Source of the DNA: Agaricus subrufescens
Taxonomy: Eukaryota; Basidiomycota; Agaricomycetes; Agaricales; Agaricaceae
Length of the DNA stretch: 64,000 nucleotides
Direction of reading: 5' to 3'
Assembly: GCA_029945375.1 (NCBI GenBank)
Contig: CM057064.1
Span: 806,001 to 870,000, forward strand
Shown here one piece after another: positions 36,720-46,695 of this stretch. Position 1 is the stretch's first letter; each line of letters starts with the position of its first letter. The notes beneath the pieces are model-generated. The model searched no databases. It had not been told where the DNA came from and saw only the letters and a program-made list of their open reading frames with translations. Both the position numbers and the translations under genes were made by a program.

Positions 36720-37324
36720 GGTGGCCAGCCTTGCATAATTTTCAAGGACGTTGGATCAGCGGCTCGAGTTATCCACAGGACGTATTTTTACTCTTTTGTC
36801 CCTATCTAATAAAATCTGGTCAAGGAGGGTGCCTATCGATCAGATTTAGTCCCCTGCATTACCTTGTATTTGATATACGCTTTGTATCCTCATTCATAAT
36901 AATATATTGTCGGCCCATGGAGAGGTAGGGAGGTGGATTAAGAATGACTGCATATTGAAAATGGAAGCGATGAATCGGAGGGGTACCCCAGGCGGTGAAG
37001 GTCGAAGCAGGGAGCGCAGTCAAGTCACTTCTTATTGCGTCCCCGTCCTATCATCTCGTTTAATCACTCTCGCTTTCTTTGGAAACAGTAGGGTTCGGGC
37101 AGGTGGTATTGAGAAAATTGTTCTTCGTAGCGACGCACAACGCAATTGGAGAGTGCATGGGTACAGTAGTGGTCGAGGTGGTGATTAAGGTGTACAAACA
37201 CCTACGTTCAAACCATGTCCACCGTGTGCAGGACGGATTGAAGAAAAAAGGAACAGCGGGCAGGCATGCACATACCGTCACATTCTCGGGATCATGCGAC
37301 GTTATGCAATCCGGATATTTCCGA
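36720..37324. other. 3' flank of copy D
   Basis: The first 200 bases resemble the 3' flank of copy F (CAAGGACGTT-GATCAGC, TACTTTTGCTCTTTTGTCCCT). The remainder to 37324 is unrelated and carries no convincing gene. Open frames at 37060-37456 on both strands overlap each other and the following fragment and have no motif. Confidence 0.45.
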
Positions 37325-38235
37325 TATATGTTCGAATCGCGTCTGATTGGGAATATCCAACACGTCCTCTCGTCCCCGATGGCTGCAGCAGCTGCCGCCA
37401 TTGTCTTGAAGGCTCGTTGGCGTTCCGGGGTATATATACTATCTCGAGAGCAGTAGAGGACTAGCCAATTTACCCATAGTCAGCATCGCTCGATCAGGAG
37501 TTCTTAGGTCTCTCTCGATTCGGACAAGTATCTTGCATCTCCCATTGCCACCACCGGATCTATCAATAGTCTCCAGAATGAGATCATAATTAGCCGACGC
37601 CTATTCCACCTTATCCCGCCGGATCCGTCTGCAGGCACCGCCAGCAACAGTCACGACTCAAACCTACCTGACATTCACATTCTTCATCGTCTATAATGCT
37701 TCACCTTCCCTTTGTCTAATACGCGACATGAGCCTTTGTCTTCTAGAGCTTTGTTTATATTCCCACAAGATTCAGTCCCTTTAGACGGACTAGCTCGAGA
37801 ATGGAAGTAAGCAACATATCGCTGAAAGTAGGTGTTTCGAAAATCAAGATGGTTTGGTTTTTCATAATTTTTCTTACAGGCGCCTCTAATCCCCCAAGAC
37901 GCTGAACCGAAGAAACAACAAGCACCTCTAGTGTAGCGTCTCTTCACCAGGATCGAAAACCGCATATAACTCACTACTCTGGAAGTCCCTCGAAGCGTTG
38001 CCCTCTCCAAATATTCCGGAAAAAATCCAGAACTCGACTCCTCGCAGGCTTCCATGATTAACAATTCGAACCAAAACCTTCTTTGCTCTTTCCAGAGGTT
38101 GGCGACTACACTTTCGGAACACAGCTCACAGCCCACATTCAGAAAGCAGGGGTGACAAAACGGACTACTCGGTGTTTAGATGAAGATCTCGATGAGATGG
38201 AGAGGCATTTTTATCTTCCCCTCTCAATAAAGGTT
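37325..38235 (+). pseudogene. Rif1-like fragment with internal deletion and promoter remnant
   Basis: Starts with sequence matching the promoter of the 18.7-kb Rif1-like gene (TTCGAATCGCGTCTGA at 37330), then the start of its coding region (about 37510-37735, equivalent to 18728-18965, with PIATTGSI and RRIRLQ remnants). It then jumps to the C-terminal part (about 37810-38235, equivalent to 22230-22660). The ACGCGT of the parent promoter is changed to ACACGT. Frames are broken throughout. A non-functional copy carried along by segmental duplication. Confidence 0.75.
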
Positions 38236-38289
38236 CGTATTTCCCTTTGAACATATTGTTCGACAACTAAAAATTTAGATTCAGGTGAC

Positions 38290-38760
38290 TACGAAAAACA
38301 TTGTTTTGAAATGAGTGCGATCGAGGGGCGTGAAGAAAGAATCACACAAATTGAAGTCTTCGACCACACGGGGGATCTCCCCATCGTGAGTACTCTTGTG
38401 GTGAATGGTGGCCCAGTCTGTAAATTCTTGTTTCAGCGCACAATATTACTGCACTTCAGGAAATTTTGCGTTGTGAGGCCATGGATGCAGCGAAGGGTAT
38501 ATGTAATGCAAGTAAAGGTGTTGAGTGGCGAGGGAGGTTTTGTTGAGGAGACCTAGTCGATCCAGTTCGAACACTGCGGCCAGCAAGACATCACGAAACC
38601 AACTGCGGATGGCACCATCGATGAGGGAAGAATTCATGACGTCGTTGCTGGAAGCACTATCGCAAACGCAGCCTAGTCCATCCGCTTGACATTGAACATG
38701 TACCCGCCTTTTGGATGGTAAAGGACTCAATACAGACCTGCGTTACTATCACGATCCTGC
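38290..38760 (-). pseudogene. Broken relative of the 28.2-kb gene
   Basis: The minus strand keeps pieces of the 28247-28915 gene (DGLGCVCDSASSNDVMNSSL matches its GSGWICDSAPNNGIMNSFL; YLHYIYPSLHPWPHNAKFPE is off-frame). Frameshifts and stops separate the pieces. It lies after a Rif1-like fragment, the same order as at 27.6-28.9 kb. Confidence 0.65.
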
Positions 38761-38814
38761 ATAACTCAGAAGAGTCAGTGTATCAGTGAGCCGAGTACCT
38801 CGTCGCTTACGAGG

Positions 38815-39390
38815 CTAGCTTGATCGATTCCAGGCGACAATTTTCTCAACAGCAAATTGCGCACTCTCGGCGATCCCCATATTCCAAGCCCCAGATCTGG
38901 CAACACATAGTTCGGCGGAACAGATTGCGAGTTATCTTTCACTTATGGCCAGCCTTTTTGGACTCGTCGTCCTCCTGGTCACGTACAGGCACCACAAATC
39001 CAAAAGAGGTAGTTCCTCAGCAGAAATGGTGAGGTATACTATCTTTCCTGGCGTCCGTCTTTCTGAAAGTTTTCTCAGTTAGTGCACTTTCACGGGGAAA
39101 GATGTAGAAAGAGTTATAATGTTCACTGACAATGTGCAGTGTTTGTTGTCCGGAGCTTACTGCATGCCGTCGTAAAACGGTCGTAATTTGATTTCCAGAA
39201 TATCAAAGTTCACCCATTTATTCGTGGCAGTGCCACGGCCTTGTCTGTGGCTTTCCCCCTCAAGCGCTTGCTTGGAACAGCTACATGCACAAAAGTCATT
39301 GTTGATGTGCGTGCATTGCTTCTCGGTCGCTCCACCTTCTATCACACTGTCAAACTCAGAATTGGTAAGCCAATCCTTTGGTTATAAGCT
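38815..39390 (+). pseudogene. 3' half of a copy-C-type WW-TM gene
   Basis: Encodes a damaged C-terminal membrane region of copy C: TIFSTANCALSAIPIFQAPD, IASYLSLMASLFGLVVLLVT with YRHHKSKRGSS (38830-39010), then RLLGTATCTKVIVDVRALLL (about 39265-39350). Copy C has FLLMCLLGTATSAKIIVGVC in the same place. No WW module or start is present and frames are broken between the pieces. It directly precedes the copy E flank, as C precedes D. Confidence 0.75.
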
Positions 39391-39942
39391 TCAGGATAAA
39401 GGGCGATAAAGTCGATAATATTTAATACCTAATGAGACTATCTATAATAGTTCATCACTCTAGAACTCACGGCATACTGAAGGGGCCCCGAATTCCTACA
39501 GAATGTTCAACGAGGCACGGCCCGGACTACATAAATAGAGCACTTAACATTGAGGCCTCCGCACGACAAGTGGAAGGCAGTACTTATTTTAGGAAAAAGA
39601 TCAGTTTGATAACCTGCTTTTGACTCTGACCATTTTCCTGACTTTCTTTTACCACTCGAAACCTGTTAGCAAAAAATGGCACCCGAGGATTTAATCTAGG
39701 ATGATCTCGAATCTGGACTCTTCACAAATTCTCACTATGTCAGCTACAGGAGGTAGTTGGGATGGGCACGAAATTCGGGAGAAGCTATGCTCCGTTAATG
39801 ATTCTATTTTACAGTCAACTTCGAATTGCCGACTACTGCGTGTATTCCATAACACACAACTATCTTTAAAAACGAGCCATCCCACTGCTATCCTCAGAAT
39901 TGATCGCCTCCACCTTCGTTATACCCCTACCCCCTCCCCGTC
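39391..39942. repeat. 5' flank of copy E (shared with D and F)
   Basis: Matches 33744-34397 and 43230-43809, for example TAATACCTAATGA, AACTCACGGCAT and CGACAAGTGGAAGGCAGTAC. It begins the tandem unit that contains copy E. Confidence 0.7.
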
Positions 39943-42257
39943 ATGCAGAACGATGAAATCAGTCCTGTCCTGACTCAAGCCAATGGGACTTATTCTGATC
40001 CCCATGGTGCCCATAATACAAGGGAATCAGTCTCTGAAGACAGCGCTACGATAGCACACGAGGGAACCGAACGACTATCATGTATATGCAAGCCGACCTC
40101 CCCTTCGCTCACAGGACGCTATAACTTCAACAGACTTATGTATGTGTTGTCCTGACTACCAAAAACATTGCTCCTAACATTATGACCAACATACTCAGAA
40201 AGAATGAGTCGCCACAGCACAAAATCAAACCATTTTCAATGTCGTTGTCGGAAAACTGGTGTGTCACTAGTACAAGATAATCATATATGTAAGCTCACAG
40301 GGCCATAGCGAGACGCCACTGCCGCCGGGTTGGCAGCGACGTGTTCACCCAGAAGGATTGCCATATTTTTTCCTACCGCCATCTTCAGATTGCCGAGTGG
40401 TAACGTGATATATGTTCTGCTTATACCGGAACTTACATGGGCCCGTTGACAGAGAGTCGTCACCGAGGAATGGATATATGATTCTGAGCCTTTTGCCTTG
40501 ATTCAAAATGCCATTCAGAACATTCAAGACAAGATCTCCCAAATATCTGATGACCATACAGCAACATGGCCTGAAGGTGATAATGATCTCTTTATCGAAA
40601 TACGTCGCTACTCGGACGGCCAGTTGTGGCCGAACGAAGATGGAACGCCTGTATGTGGATATTATTTTGTGAACCACTTAAAGTGGACCATCTATTGGGC
40701 CGAAGAGGTCACATTAAATCATGAGCTGTCTTTCCTTCTTCACAACGTACGTGGTAAGATATCTGAACACCAAGCTGGTGAGCTGTTCGTTCTTATTGAG
40801 TGTTTACCTAATAGTGGTGTCCCATTAGAAACTTGCCTTAAGGCTGAATACTGGTATGGTTCACTAGACCTTCCGCGTGTGGAATCCTTATCTTCATTTA
40901 GGGCAAATTGGGATTACTTTCCGGCCTTGCAAGATAAAAATCCCGAAAAATACGACTACGCCGTTGAAACTATCGGGGATGTCATGACTGGTGGGTCTAA
41001 CGCACAATAGTGGTTCTGTGTATTTGAACAGGCAGAAATCAGATGTGGTATCTTCTGATACCTCAGCTTCCGGGTACAAATATGAGGAACTACAGAGAAG
41101 GTTAGAGATTGTTAAGGCGACCAAAGGTGATTGATATCCCCGCGTAATGAGCAAGAAATTAAACAGTCCCTCTTCAGAGTGCAAGTCCTCCAAGTGGCAT
41201 ATAGGTAATTCTTTTACTTTCCACTGTAGCTTGCCTTTCTGATGGCATTCTCTATCAACATAGGCCGTTTTATGAGAGAGATAAGTGAGTTCCTCCCTTG
41301 TATGAAAATCGAATCAGACCCACTAAAGAGTTTCTAGCTTCGGAACGACTTCGAAATTATTATGGTGCAGGGTGTGCTCGACTGAGCAGAGAACAAGCTG
41401 TCTTTGAAAGTTCTGGGCTACGAGAACATTCATCACTTTTGGCCATAGTCTCTCCATTCCTGTTCCTTATCCCCCACGCACAACTACAACGCGTGAAGAT
41501 GATAATAGTGGATGAAACAATAGTCATGGTACAATGGGAAAAACTTTTCGACCAACTCCAGGATGAGTGGGATAATACAATCTTGATCGTAAGTCTCCTT
41601 CAATCCGTCTGACCTTGCATTAATCCAGTATAGGCAACAATCGTTTTAGCTGCAAATTGCGCATTTCTAGCAATACCCCTCTTTCAAGAATCACAACTTG
41701 TTGATACCCACAGTTCACCGGAGCAAATCGCGAGTTATCTGTCTCTTACTGCCAGCCTTTTTGGCCTCATTCTTGGTATGGTGATGTATCGACACCACAA
41801 GACAAGGAAGCCACAAACTCCGGATGAAATAGTTAGAGTCTTATTCACTTCCCGTAATTTTTTTTATCTTGACGCCACTCGGTAGAGCCATTACATATAT
41901 GGGAAGAACGAAAATAAGCAGGAAACTACTCGGATACAACATCTATTTCTTGTGTGGAGTCTACCTCAAGCTCTCGTGATGTGGTCGTGAGTATCATCCG
42001 TTCTACACTAGTTCTATTTCAACAAGCTAATCTATCATCTACAACAAATGAGTGTGATAGCGTTCTCGATAGCATTTCTGCTGATGTGCTTCTTGGGAAC
42101 TCTGACCGCAACAAGGGCTATTATTGCCTCCTCTACGGGGTTTCTTGGATGCTTCACTCTGTATTATGGTCTTAGATTTGGGAGTGGTCGGGATCTGACA
42201 CAATGTTGGGTGACAAACCTTACTCAAGTGTTTAGCCGCGACAAATTTAGGGAATAG
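39943..42257 (+). CDS. WW-TM family protein, copy E
   Basis: Starts MQNDEISPVLTQANGTYSD; first exon ends GRYNFNRLM and matches copy D at only about two thirds of positions. In the next 0.9 kb (about 40230-41150) it is almost identical to D: WW-like module LPPGWQRRVHPEGLPYFFLP (40317-40378), VTEEWIYDSEPFALIQ, second module VCGYYFVNHLKWTIYWAEE. One difference turns CLEAEYW into CLKAEYW. An intron removes the in-frame stop after DVMTGG and joins to SSDTSASGYKYEELQRR. The C-terminus has FLFLIPHAQLQRVKMIIVDE, TIVLAANCAFLAIPLFQES, SLFGLILGMVMYRHHKTR (41634-41820), and VIAFSIAFLLMCFLGTLTA (42048 on). A fragment of the synthase gene follows on the opposite strand. Confidence 0.78.
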
Positions 42258-42709
42258 AAACCTAGCGATGAAGAAGTCTGAGGTGAGGGAGCCTATCCAT
42301 TCCGGCTTGATTCTCCGCTTTACGTTGTATTTGATGTACACCGTATTCTCAGTTATGATATTGCATCTCTGCATCTTGAAGTGGAGAGTATAATATCGAT
42401 CTCGTTAAGAATGAGTTCTTATAGGACCCTAGGGCTTTCACGTATATCCTCTTCCTTAATACATCATATTCACCTCTACGAATCTTCACCACACATGAAT
42501 AAATCTTTGCAATCACACTTATAATTAAAGGAAGTGGTAAATCATGTAACGTGCAATTTTGCTCTACACTCATACAGCAGAGGTATGATTGTGAGGCAGG
42601 TAAACATGTACCTGCCTTTATATTTTAGCCACGATCAGTCAAGTCGAGTGAAAGCCTCAAATCTATGTGTCTAAGTGAGTTACTAATCAGGAATGGAAGT
42701 CCTTTAATA

Positions 42710-43070
42710 TCATGCGAACACATCGCATCCAAAATCATGATATCCCTCGCGTGCGAGTGTGATGATATGGTCTACAAAATCCAGATCTTATGTCAAGCAA
42801 TGATTATCACCTACATCTCACGGTCTCACCTCCGATGGTTCTCGTTGTGAATCCGATTTCACAATAACAATAATAATCTGCAAGAAAGAACAGTGTCACC
42901 AAAATTTTTCTTCCAGTGAAACGACTATCAGATCTTACATATTCACTTCCTTTTGAATACTTCTATTTCACTTCTTCCTTGCTCGCCGCATGCGAGTCCC
43001 ATAACAGAAAGAAATTCATCTTGTAGCGCAGGTACAATCGAGTCTTCGAACTGGCCAAGGAAGCATTGAG
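42710..43070 (-). pseudogene. 3' fragment of the cyclopropane-fatty-acid synthase gene
   Basis: A copy of the last exons of the synthase at 46696-48867 (equivalent to about 46696-47040). It keeps FEDSIVPALQDE, FKRK, YCYCEIGFTTRTIG and HIITLAREGYHDFGCDVFA with the same introns between. The Trp codon after FKRK is changed to TGA, so even the retained part is broken. Homology stops abruptly at about 43070, inside an exon, which marks the edge of the tandem duplication that produced copies E and F. Confidence 0.85.
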
Positions 43071-43074
43071 CCTG

Positions 43075-43229
43075 TCCCTTTACGTTTGCCTGATCTTAAA
43101 AATGGCCTGACTCTTTCTGGCCCACCCTGATCAGACTGCCTGATCCTGATTCTACAGGTTCATGACCCAAAGGCCAATATTATCTGATTTGGCAATATCA
43201 GGCAGGCTTGATCAGGTTAATTTCAGTTT
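43075..43229. other. Junction segment between tandem units E and F
   Basis: About 150 bases that match neither neighbour. It holds several TGCCTGATC/CCTGATCAG-type words in both orientations (43089-43220), giving weak foldback potential. It may be filler DNA or a short inserted repeat at the duplication joint. Confidence 0.45.
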
Positions 43230-43809
43230 TCCGACAATTTGGTTACAAGCATTATGGTAAAGGGCGATGATGACAATATGTATAATACCTAATGAAATTA
43301 TCTATGATAGTTCATTACTTTAGAACTCACGGCATGCTGAAAGGGGGATCCAAGTTTCCACAAGCTGTTTAACGAGGCACAGCCAGGACTCCATAAGCAG
43401 AGCACTCAACATCGAGACAGGCTCCGCACGACAAGTGGAAGGCAGTACTTATTTTAGGAAAAAGATCAGTCCAACAACCTGCCTTTGATCCCGCCATTCT
43501 CCTGGTGTTCTTTTCCCGCTCGAAACCATCTAGCAAGTTACTAATGGCACCCAAGGATTTAAGCTAGAATGATCTCTAATCTGGATTCTTCACAAAATCT
43601 CACTATGGCAGTCACAGAAGGTAATTGCGATGGGCACAGAATTAGGGAGAAGAAATGATCCATCGATGATTCTATTTTCCAGTGGGCTTCTAATTGGCGC
43701 CTATCGCGTGGACTTCACAACACACAACTATCCTTAGAACGAACTATCCTACTGTTATCCTCGGGATTGACCGCTGTGGCCGTTGTTATACCCCTATCCA
43801 ATCTTCATC
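43230..43809. repeat. 5' flank of copy F (shared with D and E)
   Basis: Matches 39391-39942 closely (AAGGGCGAT, TAATACCTAATGA, AACTCACGGCAT, GACAAGTGGAAGGCAGTACTT) and marks the start of the second tandem unit. Confidence 0.7.
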
Positions 43810-46162
43810 ATGCAGAACGATAAAATCAATCCCAGCAGCTTAACCCAAGGCATTGGATCTTATTCTGACCCCGATGATGACCGTAGTAGAAGGGGATCAG
43901 TCCCTGAAGAGAGCATATCGATAGCACTCAAGGGGATCGAACGACCATCATGTATATGCGAACCGACTTCCCCTTCGCGCTCAGGACGCTACAACTTCAA
44001 CAGACTTATGTATGTCTCGCTCGGATTACCAAAAAATCACTATTTACATTATGATTGAAACACTCAGAAAGGATGAGTCACCACAACACAAAATCAAACC
44101 ATTTTCAGTGTCGTTGTCAGAAAACTGGTGCGTTACTAGTACAAGACAATCACATATGTAAGCTCACAGGGCCTTAGCGAGACGCCACTACCGCTGGGTT
44201 GGCAGCGACGAGTTCACCCAGAAGGATTGCCATATTTTTTCCTACCTCCATCTCTGCATCGCCCGATGGTAATATGACATACATTATACTTATGCTGGAA
44301 CTTACGTGTGTCCATTGGCAGAGAGTCGTCACCGAGGAATGGATATATGAGTCTGAGCTTTGTGCCTTGGTTCAAAGCGCCATCGAACATATACAAAACA
44401 GGATCTCCCAAATCTCCGATGACCATACATTAGCATGGCCTGACGGTGATAACGATCTCTGTATCGAGATACGTCGTGGCCCGGACGGCAAGCCACTGCC
44501 GGACGAAGATGGAACGCCTGTATGCGGATATTATCTTGTGAATCACTCAAAGCGAACCATCTATTGGGCCGAAGAAGTTACATTGAATCATGAACTGTCT
44601 TACCTTCTTCACAATGTACGTGGTAAGATATCTGAACACCAAGCTGGTGAGCTGTTTGTTCTCATTGAGTGTTTACCTAAAAGTGAATCGTTGCATTAGA
44701 AATTTGCCTTGAGGCCGAATACTGGTATGGCTCAGCAGACTCTCTGCGTGTGAAGTCCTTATGTTCGTACAGGGCAAATTGGGATAGCTTTCCGGCCTTG
44801 CAAGATAAGAATCCCGAAACATACGAATACGCCATTGAAACCATCGTGAATGTCATGACCGGTGGGTCTAACGCATAATGATGGATCCGTGCATTTGAAC
44901 AGGCAGAAACTAGATATCGTATCTTCTGATCTCTCAGCTTCTGGATACAAATATGAACAACTACAGAGAAGGTTGGAGATTGTTAAGGCGGCCAAAGGTG
45001 ATTGATATCCCCGCGTAATGAGCAAGAGATTTAAACGATGCCCTCTTAGAATGCAAATCCTCTAACTGGCATATAGGTAACTCTTTTGTTTTCCTCTATA
45101 TCTTGCCTTTCTGACTACACACTCTATCAACACAGGCCGGTTTATGAAAGAGATAGGTGAATTTTTCTGTTGTATGAGGATCGAACTAGACCCACTGAGG
45201 AGTTTCTAGCCTTGGAACGACTCCGAAATTATCATGGTACAGGCTGGGCTCGACTGAGCAGAGAACAAGCTGTCTTTGAAAGTTCCGAGCTACAAGAACA
45301 TTCAGTTCTTTTGGCTGTGATATCTCCACTCCTTTTCCTCATCCCCCACGCACAACTACAACGTGTGAGGATGCTGATAATGGATCGAACAGTAGTCATG
45401 ACGCAATGGGAAAAACTTTTTGACCAACTTCAAGACGAGTGGAACAATGCAATCTTGATTGTAAGTTTCTTCAATCCGCCTGACCTTGCATTGACCTAGT
45501 ACAGGCAACAATCATTGTAGCCGCAAATTGTGCATTTCTAGCGATACCTCTCTTTCAAGAATCACAATTTGTTGGTACTCACAGTTCACCGGAGCAAATC
45601 GCGAGTTATCTGTCTCTCACTACCAGCCTTTTTGGCCTCATTCTCTATATAATAATGTATCGTGACTACAAAGCAATGAAGTCCCGAAATCCGGATGAAC
45701 TTGTGAGGGTCTTATTCAATTCCCGCTATTTTTTTATCCTGACGCCACTCGGTAGGAACATTACATATATGGGACAATTAAGGATATCCGATACAGTACT
45801 ACTCGGATACAACATCTACTTCTTGTGTGGAGTCTACCTCAAGCTCTCATGATATGGTCGTGGGTATCTTCTGTTGTGCGCTAGTTGTATGCAAAGAAGC
45901 TAATTTTCGTCTACAACACATTAGTGTGATAACGTTCTTCGTAGCATTTCTCCTCATGTGCTTTTTGGGAACTCTCACCGTGACGAAGGTTACCATTGGC
46001 TCCGCTACAGCCTTTCTTGGATATTTCACTCTATATTACGGTTTGAGGTTTGGGAATGGTCGGGACCTGATGCAAAGTTGGGTAACCAACCTTGTTCAAA
46101 CGCTCCACCACGGCAGATTTTGCCAAGACGAGCAAATGGATGAAGAGTCCCAAGGTGGATAG
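43810..46162 (+). CDS. WW-TM family protein, copy F
   Basis: Starts MQNDKINPSSLTQGIGSYSD; first exon ends GRYNFNRLM. WW-like module LPLGWQRRVHPEGLPYFFLP (44180-44245). The next exon (from about 44325) reads VVTEEWIYESELCALVQSAI ... VCGYYLVNHSKRTIYWAEE. CLEAEYW at about 44710 follows an intron, then NWDSFPALQDKNPETYEYAI. The C-terminal part has LLFLIPHAQLQRVRMLIMD, TIIVAANCAFLAIPLFQES, SLFGLILYIIMYRDYKAMKS (45505-45690; the usual RHHK is RDYK here), VITFFVAFLLMCFLGTLTV and AFLGYFTLYYGLRFGNG (45925-46070). It is about three quarters identical to D/E in the middle exon. It lies tail-to-tail with the intact synthase gene, probably the original arrangement that was duplicated to give E plus the fragment. 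Confidence 0.78.
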
Positions 46163-46695
46163 ACTCGCATAGCGATCAAGGACGTTCGATCAGCTGTCCG
46201 CCATCCACAAGATTTACTTTTGCTCTTTTGTCCCTGATTTCGTTGATAACAATTCTCGTTGAAGAGGGAACCTATCAATTCCGACTTGACCCATAGTTTT
46301 ATCTTGCAATTTAATCTATCTCTGGTTGCGGAAAATGGAACGTAAATAATGTTGATTGATTGCACTGAGAATAAGTCCGGATAGAATCTTTGTGCTTCCA
46401 CTTACTTTCTGACTGAAAACGATGCGACACCCACGCTAGAAAATAATCGGCACACAATGCAGTGTTGTTGTTGCCGACTCTTCACCACACACGAATGAAT
46501 CCTTGCAATTACACTCATAGAAAAAGTGAAATGGCAAGTGATGTTATGTGAAATTTTGCTCTATACTCATACAACAAAGGTATGACTGCGAGGCAGGTAA
46601 AGGTGTATCTACCTGTGGAATAAGTCGAGTCGAATGAAAGACTCAAATCTATGTGTCTAAGTGAGTTACTAATCAAGAGTGGAAGTCCCTTGACG

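Noticed and set aside
37060..37456. Overlapping open frames on both strands over 100 codons
   Set aside because: No motif, mutually overlapping, and they run into the Rif1-like pseudogene promoter remnant.
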